Notes: generated by a model not told the origin, from the sequence alone. A stretch of DNA of 5,491 bases from Deltaproteobacteria bacterium (GCA_016183145.1 JACPFE010000244.1:1-5491); one strand, 5' to 3'; positions 1-5,445 are shown, counted from the stretch's first letter. Made by a program: numbers and translations.

Positions 1-474
1 AAAGTAGTCCACCGTGTGAACCGGGCTTATCGTGTAGCAGAGCGACGCTTCGAGGACCTTCCCGGTCTTCTTGACCGCCTCGAAGGCCGTCTTCATATTG
101 CGAACGTCATTCATGGCGTCGAAGACTCTAAAGACATCGATACCGTTGTCAGCAGCCTTCTCGACGAAGTGCTCCACCACGTCATCCGGATAGTTGTGAT
201 AACCGACGACGTTCTGCCCTCGCAGCAGCATCTGCATACGCGTCTTCGGCATCGCCCTCCGAATGAGACGCAAACGCTCCCATGGACACTCTCTGAGGTA
301 GCGCAGGCAGGTGTCGAAGGTGGCGCCGCCCCACATCTCCACCGACCAGAATCCCACCCGGTCGAGTTTTTCCGCTATGGGCAGCATGTCCTCGGTGCGC
401 ATACGCGTGGCGAGCAGGGACTGGTGGGCGTCGCGCAAAACCGTCTCTGTGATCTGTATCTTCTTCTCCGTCAT
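1..474 (-). CDS. Oxaloacetate decarboxylase alpha subunit / pyruvate carboxylase subunit B, N-terminal part (runs off window)
   Basis: This is the first 158 codons of a carboxyltransferase-domain protein, reading from ATG at 474 to the window edge. It opens MTEKKIQITETVLRDAHQSL. The RDAHQSL motif (residues 14-20, with metal-ligand Asp15 and Gln18), MWGGATFD (47-54), RGQNVVGYHNYPDD (85-98) and VFDAMND are hallmarks of the TIM-barrel carboxyltransferase shared by OadA, PycB and transcarboxylase 5S. The family moves CO2 between oxaloacetate/pyruvate and biotin in the cytoplasm. The C-terminal half, including any biotinyl domain, lies outside the window, so decarboxylase and carboxylase roles cannot be separated. 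A GAGGGGAG ribosome site lies just upstream of the ATG. The gene starts 20 bp after the citrate synthase stop on the same strand, so co-transcription is likely, and both enzymes act on oxaloacetate. Family assignment is firm; the exact subunit name is not. Confidence 0.93.
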   Translation of the reverse strand, partial: MTEKKIQITETVLRDAHQSLLATRMRTEDMLPIAEKLDRVGFWSVEMWGGATFDTCLRYLRECPWERLRLIRRAMPKTRMQMLLRGQNVVGYHNYPDDVVEHFVEKAADNGIDVFRVFDAMNDVRNMKTAFEAVKKTGKVLEASLCYTISPVHTVDYF

Positions 475-494
475 CGTCTCCCCTCACGCCGGCC

Positions 495-1829
495 TTACGC
501 AGCTTTTTTCGGTTTGGTGGGACCAGCTTTTCCCGCGCCGGCTTCTCTCTGCTCTACCGCCACATAACTCCGCTTGTCCTGCCCCAGATAGACCTGTCGA
601 GGACGGGCGATCTTCTGCTCGGTATCCAGCAGCATTTCCTCCCACTGAGCGATCCAGCCCGAGGTCCGCGGAATAGCAAAGAGAACAGGAAACATCTCCA
701 CGGGAAAAGCCATGGCCTGGTAGATGATCCCGGAATAGAAATCAACATTGGGGTAAAGCTTTCTCTTGATGAAGTATTCATCCTCCAGAGCGATCCGTTC
801 AAGCTCTATGGCGATGTCGAGTAAAGGATTCTTGCCGGTAACCTCGAATACCTCATCGGCTATCCGCTTGATAATCTTCGCCCTTGGATCATAGTTCTTG
901 TAAACCCTGTGACCGAAGCCCATCAGCTTGCCCTCACCTGCCTTGACCTTTTTGACGAACTCCGGGACTTTCGCTTTCGAGCCGATCTCCTTTAGCATCC
1001 TGAGCACCGCCTCGTTTGCGCCCCCATGTAAAGGTCCGTAAAGAGCCGCGGCAGCAGCAGCCACCGAGCAATAAGGATCCGCCTGAGAGCTCCCGACGGC
1101 GCGCATCGCATTGGCGCTGCAATTCTGCTCGTGGTCCGCGTGCAGGATGAAAAGAACATCGAGGGCCTTCTCCAGGATCGGATTGGGTTTGTATTTCACC
1201 TCGGTCATCTTGAAGAGCATGTTGAGGAAGTTTCCTGTGTAGCTCAAGTCGTTATCCGGATAGGCATAGGGCATCCCGAGGCTGTGCCGGTAAGCAAACG
1301 CCGCAAGCGTCGGCATCTTGCCGATAAGCCGATAGGTCTGCTTTTTGCGAGATTCGACATCGAAGATATGCTTGGCATCGGAATAGAACGTGGAGAGGGC
1401 CGCGACGGTGCTCACCAACATGCCCATGGGGTGGGCATCGTAGTGAAAACCATCCATGAACTTCTTGATGTTCTCGTGGATGATGGTGTGGAAAGTAATA
1501 TTATGCGTCCATTCATCCAGCTCCGCCTTGGTGGGAAGGTCGCCGTAAAGGACGAGATAGGCGGTCTCAAGATACGTGCTTTTCTCAGCCAACTCCTCGA
1601 TGGGATAGCCCCGATAGCGTAAGATCCCCTTGTCCCCGTCTATAAATGTTATCCTGCTTGCGCAGGACGCCGTGTTCATAAAGGCGGGATCGTAACTCAT
1701 CAGCCCGAAATCGTCCTCGGAAACCTTGACCTGACGCAGATCCGCTGCCCGTATCGCGCCGTTTTGGATAGGAAGCTCGTAGCTTCTGCCCGTACGATTA
1801 TCCGTTAGGGCAAGACTATCCTTGCTCAT
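495..1829 (-). CDS. gltA: Citrate synthase (hexameric, GltA type)
   Basis: A 444-aa enzyme that condenses oxaloacetate with acetyl-CoA to give citrate, the entry step of the TCA cycle, in the cytoplasm. All key blocks are present: HADHEQNCS (230-238), GPLHGGANE (265-273, His268), GFGHRVYKNYDPRA (304-317, His307) and NVDFYSG (361-367, Asp363). These correspond to the oxaloacetate-binding and catalytic His/His/Asp set of E. coli GltA. PRTSGWIAQWEEM (387-399) and IARPRQVYLG (407-416) supply the conserved arginines. The length is close to the usual 425-440; the extra is a short Ala/Lys/Gly-rich tail after residue 425. The ATG at 1829 has GGGAGG 6 nt upstream. The gene lies 48 bp after the stress-protein stop and 20 bp before the carboxyltransferase gene, all on the minus strand. 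Family and reaction are secure; NADH sensitivity cannot be judged here. Confidence 0.98.
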   Translation of the reverse strand: MSKDSLALTDNRTGRSYELPIQNGAIRAADLRQVKVSEDDFGLMSYDPAFMNTASCASRITFIDGDKGILRYRGYPIEELAEKSTYLETAYLVLYGDLPTKAELDEWTHNITFHTIIHENIKKFMDGFHYDAHPMGMLVSTVAALSTFYSDAKHIFDVESRKKQTYRLIGKMPTLAAFAYRHSLGMPYAYPDNDLSYTGNFLNMLFKMTEVKYKPNPILEKALDVLFILHADHEQNCSANAMRAVGSSQADPYCSVAAAAAALYGPLHGGANEAVLRMLKEIGSKAKVPEFVKKVKAGEGKLMGFGHRVYKNYDPRAKIIKRIADEVFEVTGKNPLLDIAIELERIALEDEYFIKRKLYPNVDFYSGIIYQAMAFPVEMFPVLFAIPRTSGWIAQWEEMLLDTEQKIARPRQVYLGQDKRSYVAVEQREAGAGKAGPTKPKKAA

Positions 1830-1877
1830 GGTATACCTCCCGTATGGTTAGTTTTTGCCGCCGGGATACGGATGACA

Positions 1878-2420
1878 TTATACGGCTAACTGTAACTCCT
1901 GAATAGAGACTCTCTCGCCTCTGTCGGTTCTGATTTGCGCCCAGGGCTGGATGGAGAGGACCGGGCAGGGAGCCGAACGGACCACCTGCTGCGTCAGGCT
2001 CGATGTCACCATCCGTCCGAGCCAGGACCTCTCCCGGCTGGTCATCACAATGAGATCGCACTGCGTCTCCTTTGCCGCCGCGATGATCTCATCCACGACC
2101 TCGCCCAGGCGAACCAGTGGGGTAATCCTGATTCCCTGTCGCAGCTCGGGCTCCACCATCTCATCCAAGAACCTGACAAGGTCCATCGCTTTATTGCGTA
2201 CTACCTCGTCCAGCGCGCCAGGCTTAAATCGCGCCGCCCACTCGCTGCCGATGTGCGGATAATCCTCCCATGCCCGGTCTCTCATAATTTCAGGTGAAAT
2301 AGCGTGAAAGACAAAGAGCCCAGCGCCATGATCCTTGGCCAGGGAGAGCGCGTACCTGATCCCCGCCAATGAAGCCCTGGAAAAATCCGTCGGCACCAAT
2401 ATCCTGTCTATCTTGATCAT
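1878..2420 (-). CDS. Universal stress protein (UspA family), degenerate nucleotide-binding motif
   Basis: A 180-aa single-domain Usp protein. It opens MIKIDRILVPTDFSRASLAG, the usual first strand and D-F-S turn, and has VRLGEVVDEI (103-112) and CDLIVMTSRE (121-130). It ends the fold with SAPCPVLSI (149-157), followed by a tail of about 23 residues. The start was chosen at ATG 2420 because GGAGGAGG stands 8 nt before it. A longer in-frame GTG at 2438 falls inside that ribosome site and would add six unlikely residues. ATP-binding Usps carry G-x2-G-x9-G-S/T; here the matching positions are T127, E130 and S140-S141, so both glycines of the first pair are gone. It may therefore be a non-ATP-binding (UspA-like) member. 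An insertion (about 45-70) lies between the second strand and the following helix. It is probably the first gene of the operon with citrate synthase. Physiological role is unknown. Confidence 0.93.
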   Translation of the reverse strand: MIKIDRILVPTDFSRASLAGIRYALSLAKDHGAGLFVFHAISPEIMRDRAWEDYPHIGSEWAARFKPGALDEVVRNKAMDLVRFLDEMVEPELRQGIRITPLVRLGEVVDEIIAAAKETQCDLIVMTSRERSWLGRMVTSSLTQQVVRSAPCPVLSIQPWAQIRTDRGERVSIQELQLAV

Positions 2421-2438
2421 GGCATCGGCCTCCTCCAC

Positions 2439-2672
2439 CCTTGCCGGTTAGATAAGCATATATAATGCCATATGATCCAGCATTGGTAATCTTAATAAGA
2501 GCATGGAAGAATCTTACTCGATGGAGGGGTAAGCAGAGAGAAACTAGGGCTTTTTCGCTGACTTGTCGGGCAGCGCAAGCAAACGGGGACCGATCCTGGA
2601 TGATTGCGGCTCTGCTTTTATTTCCAAGAATGCGAGAATGGGACGACCACTTTCGCTTTGATGAAAATGCTC
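2439..2672. other. Intergenic stretch without a supported gene
   Basis: About 230 bp between the 3' end of the toxin gene and the ribosome site of the stress-protein gene. Short open frames exist on the plus strand (for example from about 2465 to 2689), but they lack a convincing ribosome site, conserved motifs or coding-like composition. No strong stem followed by a T-run was found as a terminator for vapC. Apart from the weak promoter above, nothing definite is seen. Confidence 0.5.
2457..2489 (-). promoter_or_regulatory. Possible promoter for the usp-gltA-carboxyltransferase operon
   Basis: An AT-rich patch upstream of the stress-protein gene. On the minus strand TTACCA (2489-2484) could be a -35 box (4/6 matches), with TTATAT or TATATA about 18-19 bp downstream (2465-2459) as a -10. 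The match is weak and the -10 position is ambiguous. The location, some 40 bp before the ATG, is right for an operon promoter. Confidence 0.28.
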
Positions 2673-3095
2673 CTACGGAGTCACGGTGAACCCTTCCCTA
2701 TATGCGGCGTCGCGCAATCGAGTGTCAAACGAGACCAGAGACATGCCCTTAGACTGCCTTTGGCACCACTGCAAAGCAGCAGCCAACTGAAAGGAGTCGG
2801 ACGCCCTGAGAGGGTGCACTGCTAGGAGTCGCTCGGCTGTTGCGCGCAACACCTCGCTCGGCTGGACCTCGATCCAGGCCTCGGCCAGGGTCTCTAGCAC
2901 CTCACGGGCCTGCTTTTCTCCCGCCACGCTCAAGCCTCCTTCACGGGCCTGTCGCGCGAGCGCCGAGATACATTCCACCCGCGTTGCCCACCACACCACA
3001 AGAGCCGTATCTCTGGCGAGTATCGACTTCACCGATTCAGATTGGGATTCCTCGACGCATAAGGGAACGAGGGCTGAAGTATCCCAGAACTTCAC
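2673..3095 (-). CDS. vapC: VapC-like PIN-domain ribonuclease toxin
   Basis: A 140-aa PIN-domain protein, the usual size for VapC toxins, which act as Mg2+-dependent endoribonucleases on tRNA or rRNA. The four acidic residues expected in the active site are visible: Asp5 in KFWDTSALVPL, Glu41 in TRVECISAL, Asp100 in LRASDSFQLAAAL, and Asp124 in LVSFDTRLRDAA. The start is a GTG at 3095. It lies inside GTGA, where the TGA would be the stop of the antitoxin in its presumed original frame, a classic translational-coupling overlap. The antitoxin as now read instead runs 59 bp into this gene. The toxin frame itself looks intact to its TAG at 2675-2673. Family assignment is firm; the RNA target and present activity are unknown. 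Confidence 0.92.
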   Translation of the reverse strand: MKFWDTSALVPLCVEESQSESVKSILARDTALVVWWATRVECISALARQAREGGLSVAGEKQAREVLETLAEAWIEVQPSEVLRATAERLLAVHPLRASDSFQLAAALQWCQRQSKGMSLVSFDTRLRDAAYREGFTVTP

Positions 3096-3345
3096 CAGCC
3101 CTTCTCCCTTTCTTCCAACACGGCAGATCCCAGAAGCGCTTGGCTAACTTTCCAGAGCCAAGCTTAACCAGGCCCTGTTTTTCCATCTCTGCCAAATGCT
3201 CCGGGAGCCCTTGGAGACCAAAGACAGGCGTAAGCTTGGCTATGGGTCGTCCGCGCTCAGTGACCAGAACTTCCTCGCCCGCCCTCACCCGCCTCAAATA
3301 TTCGCTAAGAGAGGCCTTTAGTTTTGATACGGACGCGGTCTTCAT
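3037..3345 (-). CDS. vapB: VapB-type (Phd/YefM-fold) antitoxin with frameshifted C-terminus
   Basis: A 102-aa frame. Residues 1-45 (MKTASVSKLKASLSEYLRRV..., then VLVTERGRPIAKLTP) are a typical Phd/YefM-like DNA-binding and dimerisation domain, with the usual E-x-V-x-V-T-x-R-G-x-P core. Residues 55-75, ending GKLAKRFWDLP, form the start of the toxin-binding tail. After Pro75 the sequence becomes Lys/Arg/Gly-rich and unlike the family, and runs 59 bp into vapC to a TGA at 3039-3037. In another frame from about 3123 the same DNA reads AVLEEREKGW and stops at 3094-3092, overlapping the toxin GTG as GTGA. That is how such antitoxins commonly end, so a net frameshifting indel, probably with loss of linker codons, is inferred. 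The ATG at 3345 has AGAAGGGA upstream. It would normally neutralise VapC and repress the operon. Confidence 0.82.
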   Translation of the reverse strand: MKTASVSKLKASLSEYLRRVRAGEEVLVTERGRPIAKLTPVFGLQGLPEHLAEMEKQGLVKLGSGKLAKRFWDLPCWKKGRRAGEVLGYFSPRSLMRRGIPI

Positions 3346-3364
3346 GAGTTTTCCCTTCTAGGCA

Positions 3365-3393
3365 AATTTATCTGACTATTCTGGTCAAGTCAA
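3365..3393 (-). promoter_or_regulatory. Sigma70-like promoter of vapBC
   Basis: On the minus strand TTGACT (3393-3388, 5/6 to the -35 consensus) is followed after exactly 17 bp by TAAATT (3370-3365, 4/6 to the -10), about 20 bp before the antitoxin ATG. The leader would be short, with room for the AGAAGGGA ribosome site. Position, spacing and match support it, but no transcription data exist. Confidence 0.55.
3373..3392. promoter_or_regulatory. Candidate vapBC operator (imperfect palindrome)
   Basis: TGACT (3373-3377) and AGTCA (3388-3392) form inverted half-sites 10 bp apart, covering the spacer and -35 of the predicted promoter. VapB-type antitoxins repress their own operons by binding such palindromes. 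The match is short, so this is inference from position. Confidence 0.3.
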
Positions 3394-3506
3394 ATCAGCC
3401 TATCGGCCGAGAGTCGCAATGATCGCTCTCAAAATTCTTATGCCAGCGGGGAGTAACTAGTGTAGTGTCTCAAAATTTCTGTCACATAACCGGAAGGCCC
3501 TCTGTC
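3394..3506. other. Intergenic DNA upstream of vapBC and the intron target
   Basis: No gene is seen. It contains TAGTGTAGTG, a 5-bp tandem repeat (3459-3468), and the imperfect palindrome GTGTCTCAAAATTTCTGTCAC (3465-3484), which could be the end of a mobile element or a small regulatory site. Neither is assignable. Confidence 0.4.
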
Positions 3507-3530
3507 GTCATTCCCGCGAAAGCGGGAATC
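3507..3530 (+). repeat. dRS3-like palindromic repeat, left part, split by the intron
   Basis: GTCA is followed by TTCCCGC-GAAA-GCGGGAA (3511-3528), a perfect 7-bp stem with a GAAA tetraloop, then TC. Many bacterial genomes carry dispersed extragenic repeats of the form GTCATTCC...GGAATCCAGG. The missing CAGG end is found at 5382-5385, straight after the intron. There is no T-run, so it is not a standard intrinsic terminator. Confidence 0.75.
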
Positions 3531-3830
3531 GTGCGCCCGTGAGGGCGCCACATTAGCACGGTGAAAGTCCGTGTCGGAGTATGCCACAACTCCGTAGCCG
3601 AAGGTAACTGCGTTGGCCCGAAGCGGCGTGGAGAGCAACCGGAGGCGAACTGTTGGTCCGTAGGCAAACGAACTCGATTCGGCGGAGAGCTGCGGCGAGC
3701 CTGCGATTCCATGGCGAAGCCCGAAAATCGCTGGTCACGCTGGCGTGGTGGGAAGCGATGACCAGGCAGCTCACGTGGTTGGAGGCGGAACGACAGGAAG
3801 GTGTGGCGAGGTAAGCGGGGAGACCTGCGC
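3531..3830 (+). ncRNA. Group II intron ribozyme, 5' structural part (domain I and following)
   Basis: About 300 nt of structured RNA before the maturase gene. It shows successive stem-loops at 3533-3548, 3557-3573 and 3575-3594, and typical group II segments such as GGTGAAAGTCC (3560-3570) and CCGAAGGTAACTGCG (3598-3612). It also includes the putative EBS1 at 3705-3710. The exact limits of domains I to III were not resolved by eye, so the end point is approximate. Confidence 0.75.
3705..3710 (+). other. Putative exon-binding site EBS1
   Basis: GATTCC is the exact complement of the last six bases of the 5' exon, GGAATC (3525-3530, IBS1). It lies in domain I about 175 nt from the intron start, a sensible place for EBS1. 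A six-base match can arise by chance, so folding is needed; the position and perfect pairing make it a good candidate. Confidence 0.55.
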
Positions 3831-3949
3831 CGTAGGTGAGCGGTGCAGGAGTCAGAGCCTTCATGGTACCGCAGCGGGGGAAAAAGAACCCCGCGAGAAG
3901 CGCAGAGAGCAAAGCTGCGCCGAGGGACGGGAGGCAGGAAGGTAGAGGC

Positions 3950-5293
3950 GTGAGCGACACAGAGGGGCAAAGCGAAAGCCAAGCGTCGGCAGTGCCCGTA
4001 AGGGCTAGACAAGGCGCAGAAATCCAGGGCCGAAACTGGTCGTGGGTAGAAGCCTCGGTGTGGAGCGAGCGCATGTTGGCGGCGCTGGAAAACGGCGTCA
4101 AAGGAGGGAAATGGTTTAGCCTGATCGATAAGGTGTACCGAAGGCAGACGCTTGAGGCGGCGTGGCACAAAGTCAAGGACAACGCCGGAGCGGCTGGGGT
4201 GGATAGGCAAAGCGTGGAACAGTTTGGGGCACGGGCAGAACTCTATCTGGAAGAACTTGAGCGAGCGCTTAGGAGGGGAGAGTACCGGCCACAGCCGATC
4301 CGGCGCGTGGAGATTTCCAAAGGGGGCGGCAAGATGCGACCGTTGGGGATTCCCGTGGTCAAAGACCGCATCGTGCAGACGGCACTGAAGCTGGTGATCG
4401 AACCGATCTTTGAGCGCGAGTTTGAGGAGTCTAGTCACGGTTTTCGCCCGGAGCGCGGCTGCAAAGACGCGCTGCGGGAAGTCGATGAACTGATCAAGGA
4501 AGGCTACACCTTTGCGGTGGACGCCGACATGGACAGCTACTTCGACAGTATCCCGTATGAGCCGCTGCTGGGTGAGGTCTCGGAGCGGATTAGCGACGGC
4601 GCAGTGTTGGAGTTGATCCGTGGCTTTCTGAGCCAGGACATCATCCAAGGGATGAAGCGGTGGACGCCCACGGGGGGCACGCCGCAAGGAGCGGTGATCA
4701 GCCCGCTTCTGGCCAATATCTATCTTCACCCCTTGGACCGGCATATGAGAGAGAAGGGCTACCGCATGGTGCGCTACGCCGACGACTTCGTGGTGCTGTG
4801 CCGCACGGCTGAACAAGCACAAGCCGCGCTGGGCGAAGTGAGAGCCTGGGTAGAACAAAACGGGCTTAAGCTTAATGCCGACAAGACCCACGTGGGAGAT
4901 TGTCGGCAAGCAGGGCAAGGTTTTGAGTTTCTCGGTTATCGCTTCGAGGCGGGGCAGCGCTGGGTAAGGTCCAAGAGTCTCAAGGCGTTGCGAGAGCGCA
5001 TCCGGATGAAGACCCGACGCACGCGAGGGGACAGCTTGGCAAAGATCGTCGAGGATCTTAACCCGATGCTTCGCGGCTGGTTTAACTACTTCAAGCATGC
5101 TCATTCGGTGGCACAGCTAGGACTCGACGGGTTTGTCCGTCGCAGGCTACGCGCGGTTCTGCGCAAGCAGGACAAGCGACCGGGGATGGGGAAATGTCTC
5201 GATGACCATCTGCGGTGGCCTAATACTTTCTTCGCGGCACAAGGGTTGTTCACCATAGCTGCGGCCCGTGTGGTAGCGAGCCAATCCCGATGA
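3950..5293 (+). CDS. ltrA: Group II intron-encoded reverse transcriptase/maturase (LtrA-like), no endonuclease domain
   Basis: About 447 aa from GTG 3950, chosen because AGGAAGG (3936-3942) stands 7 nt before it. A longer in-frame GTG at 3836 would extend into ribozyme sequence. Reverse transcriptase blocks appear in order: AGVDRQSVEQF (82-92), MRPLGIPVVKDRIVQ (129-143), HGFRPERGC (163-171), AVDADMDSYFDSI (189-201, with catalytic Asp193), TGGTPQGAVISPLLANIYL (241-259), YADD (276-279) and GFEFLGYRF (324-332). The maturase X domain holds LNPMLRGWFNYFKHA (370-384). The roughly 60-residue tail ends in RWPNTFFAAQGLFTIAAARV and has no cysteine-pair HNH endonuclease, so integration would not use second-strand cleavage by the protein. 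It aids splicing and copies the intron RNA into DNA at the target. The frame is uninterrupted with all catalytic aspartates present, so it looks functional. Confidence 0.96.
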   Translation: MSDTEGQSESQASAVPVRARQGAEIQGRNWSWVEASVWSERMLAALENGVKGGKWFSLIDKVYRRQTLEAAWHKVKDNAGAAGVDRQSVEQFGARAELYLEELERALRRGEYRPQPIRRVEISKGGGKMRPLGIPVVKDRIVQTALKLVIEPIFEREFEESSHGFRPERGCKDALREVDELIKEGYTFAVDADMDSYFDSIPYEPLLGEVSERISDGAVLELIRGFLSQDIIQGMKRWTPTGGTPQGAVISPLLANIYLHPLDRHMREKGYRMVRYADDFVVLCRTAEQAQAALGEVRAWVEQNGLKLNADKTHVGDCRQAGQGFEFLGYRFEAGQRWVRSKSLKALRERIRMKTRRTRGDSLAKIVEDLNPMLRGWFNYFKHAHSVAQLGLDGFVRRRLRAVLRKQDKRPGMGKCLDDHLRWPNTFFAAQGLFTIAAARVVASQSR

Positions 5294-5310
5294 GGAAACT
5301 ACCGACTGGA

Positions 5311-5343
5311 GAGCCGTGTGCGGGAGAACCGCACGCACGGTTC
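5311..5343 (+). ncRNA. Group II intron domain V (catalytic hairpin)
   Basis: GAGCCGTG pairs with CACGGTTC in the lower stem and TGCGG with CCGCA in the upper. A two-base CG bulge lies on the 3' side and the loop is GAGAA. The AGC catalytic triad is at positions 2-4. I count 33 nt, against the usual 34. It begins 17 nt after the maturase stop. Confidence 0.92.
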
Positions 5344-5381
5344 GGAGGGCGGGGACGGCGAGAGCCGTTCCCGACCCCTAT
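5344..5381 (+). ncRNA. Group II intron domain VI with branch-point adenosine and 3' splice site
   Basis: GGGGACGGC (5351-5359) pairs with GCCGTTCCC (5364-5372) around a GAGA loop. GGG (5347-5349) pairs with CCC below it, leaving A5374 unpaired. That A is followed by 7 nt to the end at 5381, the usual distance of the lariat branch point from the splice site. Confidence 0.85.
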
Positions 5382-5398
5382 CAGGTTTAAATTAATTT
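5382..5398 (+). repeat. Right end of the split repeat and AT-rich spacer
   Basis: CAGG (5382-5385) completes the left palindromic repeat after intron removal. It is followed by an AT-only spacer containing AAATTAATTT (5389-5398), a perfect 10-bp palindrome. The spacer separates the left repeat from its inverted partner beginning CCTGG at 5399. Confidence 0.55.
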
Positions 5399-5445
5399 CC
5401 TGGATTCCGGCTCGCGCTAGCTATCGCCAGCTTGGCCGGAATGAC
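5399..5445 (-). repeat. dRS3-like palindromic repeat, right copy, inverted
   Basis: Read on the minus strand it begins GTCATTCCGGC and ends GCCGGAATCCAGG, the same outer layout as the left copy. ATTCCGGC (5404-5411) pairs perfectly with GCCGGAAT (5435-5442), and the 23-nt middle can pair further through GCT/AGC. Its stem bases differ from the left copy (GGCCGGAAT against GCGGGAAT), so it is a relative, not an exact duplicate. Confidence 0.65.

Larger units (their letters stand above)
3531..5381 (+). mobile_element. Complete-looking group II intron (ribozyme plus reverse transcriptase/maturase), 1851 nt
   Basis: The 5' boundary GTGCG fits the group II consensus GUGYG, and the 3' end CCCCTAT fits the AY consensus. 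Domain I begins with clear hairpins: GCGCCC-GTGA-GGGCGC (3533-3548), CACGG/CCGTG (3557-3573) and CGGAGT/ACTCCG (3575-3594). The maturase frame occupies the middle (domain IV position), and domains V and VI follow its stop. Joining the flanks restores GGGAATC|CAGG, which matches a common palindromic repeat and supports both boundaries independently. Such introns self-splice as lariats with maturase help and move by target-primed reverse transcription. It lies antisense to the nearby genes and interrupts none. The AGC triad in domain V argues against bacterial class C, although insertion beside a hairpin is best known from that class. Nothing seen suggests it is dead. Confidence 0.93.

Noticed and set aside
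16..567. 183-codon plus-strand frame at the window start
   Set aside because: It lies opposite the conserved carboxyltransferase N-terminus and the end of citrate synthase; no motifs of its own.
1131..1622. 163-codon plus-strand frame within citrate synthase
   Set aside because: It is the antisense shadow of a fully conserved citrate synthase; no ribosome site or family motif of its own.
2521..2600. Possible riboswitch or small RNA in the gap upstream of the stress-protein gene
   Set aside because: Some short GC-rich patches looked structured, but no known aptamer core could be matched and the stems found were weak.
2465..2689. Small plus-strand frame between the stress protein and vapC
   Set aside because: No ribosome site, no recognisable domain, and it overlaps the 3' end of vapC; unlikely to be a gene.
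2840..3361. 173-codon plus-strand frame across vapBC
   Set aside because: Antisense to two recognisable toxin-antitoxin genes, and Pro/Arg/Ser-rich in the manner of shadow frames.
3511..3528. Hairpin TTCCCGC-GAAA-GCGGGAA as an intrinsic terminator
   Set aside because: No T-run follows on either strand (TC then the intron on plus; GACGACAGAG on minus), and it fits a dispersed palindromic repeat better.
3836..3949. Upstream in-frame extension of the maturase to GTG 3836
   Set aside because: The extra residues lack reverse transcriptase similarity and the DNA is probably ribozyme; the GTG at 3950 has a better ribosome site.
3482..5104. Long open frame of 540 codons on the minus strand opposite the intron
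   Set aside because: It lies antisense to the ribozyme and maturase, has no recognisable motif, is rich in Pro/His/Arg/Leu as expected from GC-rich shadow frames, and crosses the intron boundary. The opposite strand encodes clear reverse transcriptase blocks.
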